Shown piece by piece: positions 7,287 to 14,649 of a stretch of 21,933 nucleotides of DNA; position 1 is the first letter of the stretch, and every line of letters begins with the position of its first letter. Origin of the DNA: an uncultured Eubacteriales bacterium (GTDB lineage Bacteria > Bacillota > Clostridia > Oscillospirales > Butyricicoccaceae); NCBI GenBank assembly GCA_910579575.1, contig CAJTUM010000005.1:1-21933 (forward strand), read 5' to 3'. The notes beneath the pieces were generated by a model. It worked only from the letters and a program-made list of their open reading frames with translations. It did not search any database and had not been told where the DNA came from. The translations under genes were made by a program, and so were the position numbers.

Positions 7287-7940
7287 TTAAAAAAAGAGAT
7301 TTCCCCCTTCGTCCAGGATGGCTTTGCGGAAGTACAGGGGCCTGTCCTCTTGCGAGACAAGATTATGGAAGCGCAGCACGTCGGTGATATAGCTGGGGTT
7401 CATGGGGTCTTCCCCGGCCTTCAGCCGGCAGCGGCAGCAAAAACCTTGGCCTGGGTCGGCGGCGTCCGCCGGTTCAAACTCCATCCGCCGGATATAATCG
7501 TTGAGCACGGCCTCCTTGTCCCCCCGCTTGGAGCGCTTGAGAATCTTCACTTGGCCTTGAAAAATCTCCGGAATTTTCTCATTCCAGGGAGAATGATACG
7601 AAACGAGGTAATCGCAGCTCGCGATTTGGCCGACGGGACGGGCGGCGGGGCCGGCGGCCAGAACCCGCAGCCCCTGAGGCAGGACGGCGTTGAGCCGCTC
7701 CGTCAAATCCGCCGGCAGGTAATCGCAGGTTAGGTCAAAATCCGCCAGCTCGTATTCGCTCTGGTAGCCGGTGGAAAGCGGCGCGAGAATAGACAGATAG
7801 ATATGGGGGTTGAAACCGGCGGTGTAGCGCACAGGCAGCGCCGCCCGGGTCAGCGACCGCTGAAGAGCGCGCATCAGGTCCAGATGGGAGATATAAGAGG
7901 CGCACCCCTGTTTTTCAAAGCGGATTCTCGTCTTATACAT
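7287..7940 (-). CDS. Radical-SAM-linked protein, DUF2344 (TIGR03936 family)
   Basis: A 217-residue protein of the DUF2344 family. It shows the typical N-terminal block (RFEKQGCASYISHLDLMR) and the FNPHIYLSILAPLSTGYQSE stretch. The family nearly always occurs beside, or fused to, a TIGR03960 radical-SAM protein. Its function is not known to me; partner or substrate-presenting subunit is a guess from linkage. The start at 7940 is chosen because GGGAGGAA stands just before it; the frame stays open to 8033. It overlaps the 3' end of the radical-SAM gene by 8 bases, so the two are translationally coupled. In other Firmicutes this pair lies before rng-rplU-rpmA. Here rplS follows instead. Confidence 0.88.
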   Translation of the reverse strand: MYKTRIRFEKQGCASYISHLDLMRALQRSLTRAALPVRYTAGFNPHIYLSILAPLSTGYQSEYELADFDLTCDYLPADLTERLNAVLPQGLRVLAAGPAARPVGQIASCDYLVSYHSPWNEKIPEIFQGQVKILKRSKRGDKEAVLNDYIRRMEFEPADAADPGQGFCCRCRLKAGEDPMNPSYITDVLRFHNLVSQEDRPLYFRKAILDEGGNLFF

Positions 7941-9768
7941 CGCATTTCCTCCCTTCTGAAAGGGCCAGCGCGCCGCAGTTTCGGCAGCCGTGGGCGCAGT
8001 CCGGCGTGGCCTTGCCCAGCAGAGCCTGCTCATATTCGCTCCGCAGATATTCTTTGGTCACCCCAGAGAAAATATGATCCCACGGGAGAATTTCGTCCTT
8101 GCCCGGCTGGCGATAGGCATAAAAATCCGGGTCCAGGCCGCAGGTCTCAAAGGCGTCCATCCAGGCTTCAAATTGGAAATATTCGTCCCAGGCGTCCAGG
8201 TTGCAGCCGTTTTTCCACGCCTGATAGATCACGGCGGACAGCCGCCGGTCTCCCCGGGCGAAAACCGCCTCCAAATAGCTGGATTCGCTTTTGTGCAGGC
8301 TGAAGCTGACGTTTTTGATTTTCAGCTGTTCCCGCAAAAACTCCTGCTTCTGCCGCACCTGCTCCCGGCTGTTTTGCCCCACCCACTGAAAGGGAGTCTG
8401 GGCCTTTGGCACAAAGGTAGAAACGCCCACGTTGATCTTGACGCCCCGGGCTTTGTTGGAAGCCGTCTGCCGGAATGTGCGGATCACATTGCGCACAATG
8501 GCGGCAATGCCGGCCAAATCCTCCTCCGTCTCGGTGGGCAGGCCCATCATGAAATAAAGCTTGACGCTGTTGTAGCCGGCGGCGAAGGCCACGGCGCAGG
8601 AATCCAACAGGTCCTGCTCATACAGATTTTTGTTAATCACATCCCGCAGTCGCTGAGAGCCCGCTTCCGGCGCAAAGGTCAGGCCGCTTTTGCGCACCTT
8701 CTGAATATTTTCCATCAGGTCCATGTTGAAATTATCCGCCCGCAGAGAGGGCAGCGCCAAGTTCACATGGCGAGGCTCGCAATAATCCACCAAACTGTCG
8801 CACAACTGCTCCAGCCAGGGATAATCGCTGGAGCTGAGGGAGCTGAGGGAAATTTCGTCATAGCCGGTGGTCTCCGCCAGCTTTTTGGCCTGGCGGGTCA
8901 GCGTCTCGGCGCTTTTGGCTCGAATCGGCCGATAGGTATAGCCGGCCTGGCAAAACCGGCAGCCCCGCCGGCAGCCCCGGAACAGCTCGATCATGGCCCG
9001 GTCGAAAACAATATCGGTGGAGGGCACAATGAAGCTGTCGGGATAATAGGCTTTGTCCAGGTCCCGGACAATGGCCTTTTTCACCTGAGCGGGAGCGCCG
9101 TTTTGGGGAATTATTTCGGCCACGGTTCCATCTGGGTTGTATTTTAGCTGATAGAAAGAAGGGACATAGACGCCCTCGATGTCCAGCGCCTGCTTCAAAA
9201 AGGTCTGCTTGCTCCAACCCTGAGCCTTGGCCTGGCGGTAGAGCTCCACCAAAGCAGGCAGATTTTCCTCTCCCTCGCCCACCAGCACAATGTCAAAAAA
9301 ATCCGCCATAGGCTCCACATTATAGACGCAGGGGCCTCCGGCTACTATTAACGGCGTCAGCTCCGCCCGGTCCTTGGAAAACGGAGAGACCCCAGCCAGA
9401 TCCAACAGATTCAGCACAGTGGTATAATTGAGCTCATATTGCAGGGAAAAGCCCAGGATATCAAAATCCGAAGCCGGGTCCTTGCTCTCCAGGCCGTAAA
9501 GGGGAAGACCCCGGCGGCGCATCTCCCGCTCCATGTCCGGAGCGGGGGCGTGCATCCGCTCGCACCAGACGCCCTCCATGGCGTTGAGCCGCCCATAAAG
9601 AATCTTTGTGCCCAGGTGGCTCATGGCGATTTCATAAAGCTCGGGGAAGCACAGGGCCACCCGACAGTCTACCTGGCGTTTGTCTTTCACGACCTGGTTG
9701 TATTCGCCGCCGGCGTATCGGGCCGGCTTGCGCACATTATCCAAGCATTGTTTTAGTTTATAATCCAT
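7933..9768 (-). CDS. B12-binding-like radical SAM protein of unknown function (TIGR03960 family)
   Basis: A 611-residue radical SAM enzyme. The 4Fe-4S motif is C266-x3-C270-x2-C273 (CRRGCRFC), preceded by a region resembling a cobalamin-binding fold (about 30-180, with VAGGPCVYNVEPMADFFDIVLVGEGE). GLPTETEEDL at 409-418 is typical of the radical-SAM barrel. Three more cysteines near the end (C591, C595, C598 in DCAHGCRNCGAL) could hold metal or an extra cluster. The substrate is unknown. GGAGGAA before the ATG at 9768 fixes the start, although the frame is open to 9798. It has its own sigma-A promoter inside the end of the previous gene, which suggests it is expressed in growing cells and not only during sporulation. 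Confidence 0.9.
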   Translation of the reverse strand: MDYKLKQCLDNVRKPARYAGGEYNQVVKDKRQVDCRVALCFPELYEIAMSHLGTKILYGRLNAMEGVWCERMHAPAPDMEREMRRRGLPLYGLESKDPASDFDILGFSLQYELNYTTVLNLLDLAGVSPFSKDRAELTPLIVAGGPCVYNVEPMADFFDIVLVGEGEENLPALVELYRQAKAQGWSKQTFLKQALDIEGVYVPSFYQLKYNPDGTVAEIIPQNGAPAQVKKAIVRDLDKAYYPDSFIVPSTDIVFDRAMIELFRGCRRGCRFCQAGYTYRPIRAKSAETLTRQAKKLAETTGYDEISLSSLSSSDYPWLEQLCDSLVDYCEPRHVNLALPSLRADNFNMDLMENIQKVRKSGLTFAPEAGSQRLRDVINKNLYEQDLLDSCAVAFAAGYNSVKLYFMMGLPTETEEDLAGIAAIVRNVIRTFRQTASNKARGVKINVGVSTFVPKAQTPFQWVGQNSREQVRQKQEFLREQLKIKNVSFSLHKSESSYLEAVFARGDRRLSAVIYQAWKNGCNLDAWDEYFQFEAWMDAFETCGLDPDFYAYRQPGKDEILPWDHIFSGVTKEYLRSEYEQALLGKATPDCAHGCRNCGALALSEGRKCDV

Positions 9769-9801
9769 GTTTCCTCCAGAAAAGCCGATTGATTGCAATA
9801 C

Positions 9802-10428
9802 TTATACTATAAGGCTTTTCCGGCCCGGTGTAAAGAAATTTCGGCTCTGACGGCCCAAAATCGCCAAAGCGCAGGCCAACAGAGTGATATTGCCCCGGGT
9901 TTTGAAAAAAAGGGCTAATCCCGCCGCCAACAGCGCCAGCCCCGCCGCCAGCGAGCACCAGACGGACAGGCGCTCGGCTCGCCAAAGTTCGGCTCGCCGC
10001 AGCAGCAGACAGCGCAGATAGACGCCGCCGTCCAGCGGCAGGGCCGGAACCAAATTAAACAGAGCCAGCAAGGCGTTGCAGCCGCAAAAGAGATAGAGCC
10101 CATCCTGCCAAGGTCCGGCTGAAACCAAGCGGGCCAGCAGGGCGGCCAGACCGCAGGCGGCCAAGTTGGCGCCGGGGCCGGCCAAAGCGACGCGCCCCTC
10201 TTGGCGGTAGTCGGCCCGCGGGCAGTCGTATTGGATGTCCAGCCCTCCCAAGCCCAGCACAAAGCGCTCCGCTCTGCCGCCATAAAGGGCGATGGCCAAC
10301 AGATGTCCTCCCTCATGAAGAGCGGCGGCCAAGCCCGCCGCCAGCAGCAGCGCCCAATGCCCGCAGCACAAAAGCATAGCCAGCGTCAGCGCAAAGGGGG
10401 CGGAGCAATCAAACCGTTTTCCCCTCAT
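9802..10428 (-). CDS. spoIVFB: SpoIVFB-like M50 intramembrane metalloprotease
   Basis: A site-2-type zinc protease. In Bacillus, SpoIVFB cleaves pro-sigma-K in the outer forespore membrane and so switches on late mother-cell genes. HEGGH at 38-42 is the HExxH zinc motif, and NLVPALPLDGG (125-135, D133) supplies the third ligand. Both positions are close to those of the Bacillus enzyme. About six hydrophobic segments are visible. At 208 residues it ends after the membrane core and lacks the C-terminal CBS domain of B. subtilis SpoIVFB. Its ATG overlaps the stop of the M23 gene as ATGA. The pairing with an M23-domain gene and the TIGR03960/TIGR03936 genes matches other Firmicute spoIVF loci. 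A different M50 role cannot be excluded. Confidence 0.82.
   Translation of the reverse strand: MRGKRFDCSAPFALTLAMLLCCGHWALLLAAGLAAALHEGGHLLAIALYGGRAERFVLGLGGLDIQYDCPRADYRQEGRVALAGPGANLAACGLAALLARLVSAGPWQDGLYLFCGCNALLALFNLVPALPLDGGVYLRCLLLRRAELWRAERLSVWCSLAAGLALLAAGLALFFKTRGNITLLACALAILGRQSRNFFTPGRKSLIV
9806..9834 (-). promoter_or_regulatory. Internal sigma-A promoter for the radical-SAM pair
   Basis: On the minus strand, TTTACA (9829-9834) is followed after 17 bp by TATAGT (9806-9811). Each box differs from consensus by one base. It lies in the last codons of the spoIVFB-like gene. The predicted start, about 30 bases before the ATG at 9768, leaves room for the ribosome binding site. Confidence 0.6.
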
Positions 10429-11429
10429 GCCGCCAGCTCCACATAGTCGTTGGGATTGATGATCTTCCCATCCTTTCTCATTTCAAAATGCAAATGGGGG
10501 CCGGTGGATTTGCCGGTGGAGCCCACCTTGCCCACCTGCTGCCCCAAAGCCACCTTCTGCCCTTTTGTCACTGAAATACTGTCCATATGACCGTAAAAAG
10601 ACGTAAAGCCGTCGCCGTGGTCCACCCGGACAAAATTGCCGTATACCGTCCCTCGGCCTGTGTCGGTCACTGTGCCGGCGGCAAAGGAGCCGATGGGCGT
10701 CCCTCGGGCGGCGGCGATATCCACGCCATAGTGAAATTTCACTTCTTCGTCAATGGGATGGTCTCGATATCCATAGGAGGAGGTGATCCGCCCCTGTAAC
10801 GGCGCGGCGCAGGGGAAGGAAAGCGAATAGACGCCGTCGTCTACCACATCCGGGCTGGGGATGACAAATTCTTCGTTGGGCGTGTCGTCCAGCAGCTCCT
10901 CCTCCGGCAGATCAAAGCGAAGACAAGAAAAGTCAAAGGCCGGATAAGGCGATTCGCACAAACCCTCCAACCCCTGGGCCGATAGGAAAAGACGGCCGGA
11001 TGCATTCCCGGCCGCCTCTTTCCAATTCATCTGCTCCGGCGAAATCTGATGGATCTCCTGCTCCGCCGGTATCTGATATTCCTCGGCGCCGGGGTCTGAC
11101 TGCTCTTCTCCGCCCTGACCCAACAGCTTTCGGCCAAAGGTCAGCAGCGCCTCTTCCCCCTCTCCCGCCGCTTTGCGGCCGAATACTGTCACCGCTTCTT
11201 TCAGGTCCATATCTCCGCTGAGCAGAGAAGAAACCGCCTGGCGCACGGCCTGAGGCGTCTCCCCAGGGGAAAACCGCAGGTAGACCGCCAAAATCAGCAG
11301 ACCCAAAAGCAGGATTGTCCCCAGCCGCGGCCCCTCCTCCCGCCGGCCGCCGGCTCCTCCGGCTCGATACCGGGCGGCGCCGCGCCGGTATTGGGCCGCC
11401 CGGCTGGGCCGATATGTTTTTCTGTTCAT
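10425..11429 (-). CDS. spoIVFA: SpoIVFA-like membrane protein with M23 (LytM) peptidase domain
   Basis: A 334-residue protein: a very basic N-terminus of about 35 residues, one membrane segment (about 37-51), a long variable region, then a C-terminal LytM/M23 domain (about 205-334). All M23 zinc-site residues are present: H233 and D237 in HYGVDIAA, H281 in GHMD, and H312 and H314 in PHLHFEM. In Bacillus the matching protein, SpoIVFA, holds SpoIVFB inactive until a forespore signal arrives. That role is inferred from gene order, since an M50 gene follows with an ATGA overlap. The ATG at 11429 is chosen because GGAGG is 7 bases away; a GTG two codons earlier is too close. A general cell-wall endopeptidase or SpoIIQ-like protein is the alternative. 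Confidence 0.75.
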   Translation of the reverse strand: MNRKTYRPSRAAQYRRGAARYRAGGAGGRREEGPRLGTILLLGLLILAVYLRFSPGETPQAVRQAVSSLLSGDMDLKEAVTVFGRKAAGEGEEALLTFGRKLLGQGGEEQSDPGAEEYQIPAEQEIHQISPEQMNWKEAAGNASGRLFLSAQGLEGLCESPYPAFDFSCLRFDLPEEELLDDTPNEEFVIPSPDVVDDGVYSLSFPCAAPLQGRITSSYGYRDHPIDEEVKFHYGVDIAAARGTPIGSFAAGTVTDTGRGTVYGNFVRVDHGDGFTSFYGHMDSISVTKGQKVALGQQVGKVGSTGKSTGPHLHFEMRKDGKIINPNDYVELAA

Positions 11430-11448
11430 CTTCACCCCTCCCGGCTCG

Positions 11449-12927
11449 TTACAGGATGATGCAGATCAACCCGCTGCTGTTTTCGTTGACGATTCTCTGA
11501 AGCGTTTCCTGAATCTTGGCCCGAGCGTCCGACGGCATTTTATAGAGCTTGTTGTTCAGCCCTTCGTTTACCAGCTCATGAAGGGATTTGCCGAAAATAT
11601 TGCTCTCCCAGATTTTTTCCGGCGAATCCTCAAATTCGCTGAGCAGATAATGCACCAGCTCTTCCGATTGCTTTTCGCTGCCTACGATGGGAGAAACCTC
11701 TGTTTTGATATCCGCCCGTATCATGTGAATCGAAGGAGCGCTGGCCTTGAGACGCACGCCGAAACGACCTCCCTGGCGCACAATCTCCGGTTCGTCCAGC
11801 GTCATCTCGCTGCGGGAAGGCATGACGATGCCATAGCCCGTCTGGCGCACTTGGTCCAGCGCGCTGCTGATGCGGCCGTATTCCTCTCGAATGGAGGCCA
11901 GCTCGCAGAGCAAAGGCAGAAAATCCGCTTGATCGCGTATCGCAATGCCGCTTCGCTGGGATAGAATGTTGTAATAAAGCGCGTCCTCCGCCGTCACGCT
12001 GATTTCCACCGAGCCCTCTCCCAAGTTCATAGCGGAGATGGAAAAATCGCTGATGTACTCGCAGTCCGACAGTCCCTCCATGGCCTGGTTCACATCCCGC
12101 ATTCGGGCGATGGCGCCGGTACACTGGCAGATGACGTCATAAATCTGCTGACGAATGCTGTTGTCCGCCTCCAGGGCGTTGACCCAGCTGGGCAGCGTAT
12201 AGAGAAATTCTTTGGCCGGAAATTCATAGAGCACCGTGCGCAGCACGCCCTCGATGTCCTGCTGACTCAGCCTGGCGCAGTTGATCGCCAAGCAGCTGAC
12301 GCCATATTTTTCTTCCAACTGGGCCCGGAGCTGCTGCGCTTCTGGGCCGTTCGGGTCCACGCTGTTCAACGCCACCACAAAAGGTTTGTTCATCTGCTTA
12401 AGCTCGGCCACCACCCGCTCCTCCGCCTGGATGTACTCCGCCCGAGGAATTTCGGAGATGCTGCCGTCGGTGGTGACCACAATGCCAATGGTGGAATGCT
12501 CGGCAATCACCTTCTGCGTGCCCGTTTCCGCCGCCTCCCGCAAAGGGACCTCATGGTCGAACCAGGGGGTGGAGACCATCCGGGGAGAATCTCCTTCAAA
12601 CTGCCCCAGGGCGCTTTCAATCATATATCCCACGCAATCGATCATGCGCACATTGAAGTTTCCCCCGCCGTCCAGGGCGATGTTCACCGCATCCTCCGGC
12701 ACAAATTTGGGCTCCGCCGTCATGATGGTCTTGCCGCTGCCGCTCTGAGGCAGCTCGTCTCTGGCCCGCTCCCGCAGATAGACGTTGTCGATGCGGGGCA
12801 GCACCATGGTTTCCATAAAACTTTTGATAAAAGTGGATTTGCCCGTGCGCACCGGGCCCACTACGCCGATGTAAATATCGCCCTCTGTGCGGACGGCGAT
12901 ATCCTCATAAATACTGCGGTTTTCCAC
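11449..12927 (-). CDS. spoIVA: Stage IV sporulation protein A (coat basement ATPase)
   Basis: SpoIVA polymerises around the forespore using ATP and forms the platform on which the spore coat and cortex are built. The 492-residue length, the N-terminus, Walker A GPVRTGKS (24-31) and the C-terminal ending GLICIIL are all characteristic, so identification is secure. The start codon is GTG, with GGGAGG 7 bases before it. It lies 67 bases after sipL, a gap that contains only a GC-rich palindrome (12957-12970) without a T-tract. The M23 gene follows after 19 bases. SpoIVA is normally recruited to membrane by SpoVM and contacts SipL or SpoVID, and both partners are encoded just upstream here. Confidence 0.98.
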   Translation of the reverse strand: MENRSIYEDIAVRTEGDIYIGVVGPVRTGKSTFIKSFMETMVLPRIDNVYLRERARDELPQSGSGKTIMTAEPKFVPEDAVNIALDGGGNFNVRMIDCVGYMIESALGQFEGDSPRMVSTPWFDHEVPLREAAETGTQKVIAEHSTIGIVVTTDGSISEIPRAEYIQAEERVVAELKQMNKPFVVALNSVDPNGPEAQQLRAQLEEKYGVSCLAINCARLSQQDIEGVLRTVLYEFPAKEFLYTLPSWVNALEADNSIRQQIYDVICQCTGAIARMRDVNQAMEGLSDCEYISDFSISAMNLGEGSVEISVTAEDALYYNILSQRSGIAIRDQADFLPLLCELASIREEYGRISSALDQVRQTGYGIVMPSRSEMTLDEPEIVRQGGRFGVRLKASAPSIHMIRADIKTEVSPIVGSEKQSEELVHYLLSEFEDSPEKIWESNIFGKSLHELVNEGLNNKLYKMPSDARAKIQETLQRIVNENSSGLICIIL

Positions 12928-12994
12928 TGCTATTCCTCCCTGCGGATGTTTTGTGCGGCCCCTGGGGGCCCTTCAACCCATGCTCTGCTTCTTT

Positions 12995-14512
12995 CTAAAA
13001 GGGTATCATCACCAGCGCGCCCGGCTCCAGCGGGCTCTGGTCCTCCAATCGATTGGCCGCCATAATCTGCTGGGGCGAGGCGTTAAACCGCTTGGAAAGC
13101 TGCCACACCGTTTCGCCCCCTTGGGCCCGCCGCAAAATCAGAGAAGCCCGGCTCTTTTTCTCCTTTGGCTCATCCTCCAGCAGCTGGAACTCCTCTACCT
13201 GGAAAGTTTTCTCCTCCGCCGGCGCGCTGACGGTAAAATTCACTGCGCCGGACAGCTGAGCCGTTCCGTCTGCGCAGACGATTGCCAAACCGGAAAGATC
13301 GCAGGCGCACAGGCAGTCTCCCGCCCAGCCTCCGGCAAACCGAGCTTCGCATTCCGCCGTTTGGAGATGCTGGCAAGGCTGATTCTGCTCGTTGTAATAA
13401 ATCAGGCTGACGCACAGGCTGGCTCTGGCGACGCCCTCCCCCCCTGACGCGGAGCAGCTTTTGACGGCCACGGTGTAATCGGCGATAGCGCAGGCCCGCT
13501 CCGGCGTGTCCAGCGTCAGCCGCAGCTCCCCGGCGGCGGCGGTTTTCTGGGTGGCGGCGGGCGCTTCCAACGTCCCCTGCTTGACCTGGCAGGCATAAGC
13601 TGTGCTAAAGGCGTCCAACAGCACGTTTTTGCAGATCTCCCTCCGCACGCGGACGCAGGCTTCGGCGGTCAAGTCGCATTGCAGCAGCGGCCCTTCTCCG
13701 CCTTCTACAATGGTACATTGGCAGCTTTTCAGGCAGTATTCCACCTCGGCGATATCGCCATCCTCGGCGTTTTCCAGCTCGATAATCTGGGAAAAGGGCA
13801 GACTGAAGCTCTCCTTGGCCATGGTTCCCGCGCCCTGGCGCAGCACCAACGCCTCGCCTCGGGCCGCCCCCCGCAGCATCACTTTGTTGGAAATCACCCG
13901 CACGTCCTCGGTGGTCAGCTCCGCCCAGCTCCGCAGCACCCGGTCTTCTCCGCTGCAGCCCTCGCCGGTCAGGCGGACGTCCTCGTGAATCGATAAGCTC
14001 TTTTCCCGCATACAGACGGTGGAATCAAACCGGCGCTGCTCCACCAGCGTCTCAATCCCCTCTTCCGGCCGGCCCTCCGCCCCTTCGCAGACTTGACATT
14101 CCCGCAGGGCGCAGACTTGAGTTTCCAGACAGAATTCAGCTCGCACGGCAAATTTGCGGGGATTTAACATCCGCCCTTCCACCCGCAGCAGCGACGCTTT
14201 GGTAAACACCGTGTCCTGCTGCCGGCAGCCTCTGGCCTCGGCCAGGGCGGCGAAGGGCACGGCGCATTCCAGCGCGCACAGGGGGCCGCCGCTTTCTCCC
14301 CGATAAACCAGAGCGCAGCGGATATTGCCCGAAACCATCACCCGATCTGTCTGCACCAGCTTTTCCCGGATCTCCATCGACCCCAGGGCGCAGCAGACGG
14401 CCTCAATATCAGGAAACGTATCCGGCACAATGGCGTCCAGCGATTCTTCGTGGATGGTACAGGCGCGGGACACGGCGGCATATTGGAGGGCGCTGCTCTT
14501 CATCAGTTCCAT
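12995..14512 (-). CDS. sipL: SipL-type spore coat morphogenetic protein (SPOCS/DUF3794 + LysM)
   Basis: A 505-residue protein built of repeated SPOCS (DUF3794) units with a C-terminal LysM domain at about 458-505 (GGETVWQLSKRFNASPQQ, then a terminal VMIPF). This is the architecture of Clostridioides SipL, which binds SpoIVA through its LysM domain and is needed to attach the coat to the forespore, replacing Bacillus SpoVID. It has about 29 cysteines, many for a cytoplasmic protein. The frame is open to 14539; the ATG at 14512 is preferred because AGAAGG lies 7 bases before it. A candidate sigma-E promoter is at 14563-14591. The position directly ahead of spoIVA strongly supports the call. Confidence 0.88.
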   Translation of the reverse strand: MELMKSSALQYAAVSRACTIHEESLDAIVPDTFPDIEAVCCALGSMEIREKLVQTDRVMVSGNIRCALVYRGESGGPLCALECAVPFAALAEARGCRQQDTVFTKASLLRVEGRMLNPRKFAVRAEFCLETQVCALRECQVCEGAEGRPEEGIETLVEQRRFDSTVCMREKSLSIHEDVRLTGEGCSGEDRVLRSWAELTTEDVRVISNKVMLRGAARGEALVLRQGAGTMAKESFSLPFSQIIELENAEDGDIAEVEYCLKSCQCTIVEGGEGPLLQCDLTAEACVRVRREICKNVLLDAFSTAYACQVKQGTLEAPAATQKTAAAGELRLTLDTPERACAIADYTVAVKSCSASGGEGVARASLCVSLIYYNEQNQPCQHLQTAECEARFAGGWAGDCLCACDLSGLAIVCADGTAQLSGAVNFTVSAPAEEKTFQVEEFQLLEDEPKEKKSRASLILRRAQGGETVWQLSKRFNASPQQIMAANRLEDQSPLEPGALVMIPF

Positions 14513-14562
14513 AAACGACCCTTCTTTCATCAGTTTCATCGGTTTCCGTTTGAATCACTGCA

Positions 14563-14591
14563 TTTATACGCGCTTCCGAAGCCAGATATGC
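14563..14591 (-). promoter_or_regulatory. Candidate sigma-E promoter of sipL-spoIVA
   Basis: On the minus strand, GCATATC (14585-14591) matches the sigma-E -35 consensus KMATATT at six of seven bases. After 14 bp comes CGTATAAA (14563-14570), which matches the -10 consensus CATACAHT at five of eight. It lies between the upstream terminator and the sipL start, the only place where a promoter for this group is expected. Mother-cell (sigma-E) control is what is known for spoIVA and sipL in other species. Confidence 0.45.
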
Positions 14592-14599
14592 CATAGAAC

Positions 14600-14628
14600 A
14601 AAAAAGAGACCGCCCATAGGGCGGCCTC
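14600..14628 (-). terminator. Rho-independent terminator after spoVM
   Basis: A 10-bp stem (14619-14628 with 14606-14615, one G-U pair) with a 3-base loop is followed on the minus strand by six Ts (14605-14600). It begins 21 bases after the spoVM stop. This is a textbook terminator that separates the thiN/spoVM transcript from sipL. Confidence 0.85.
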
Positions 14629-14649
14629 TCCGGCTGTCAGAACGCGCTT

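Noticed and set aside
7266..7294. Possible terminator after the DUF2344 gene
   Set aside because: On the minus strand a T-run follows GGCGCTTCAGGC, but the stem would be five pairs with a mismatch, too weak to call.
12957..12970. GC-rich palindrome between sipL and spoIVA as a terminator
   Set aside because: The stem is at most 6 bp with a tiny loop, and the RNA continues with GCACAAAACAUCC, with no U-tract. Read-through into spoIVA is expected.
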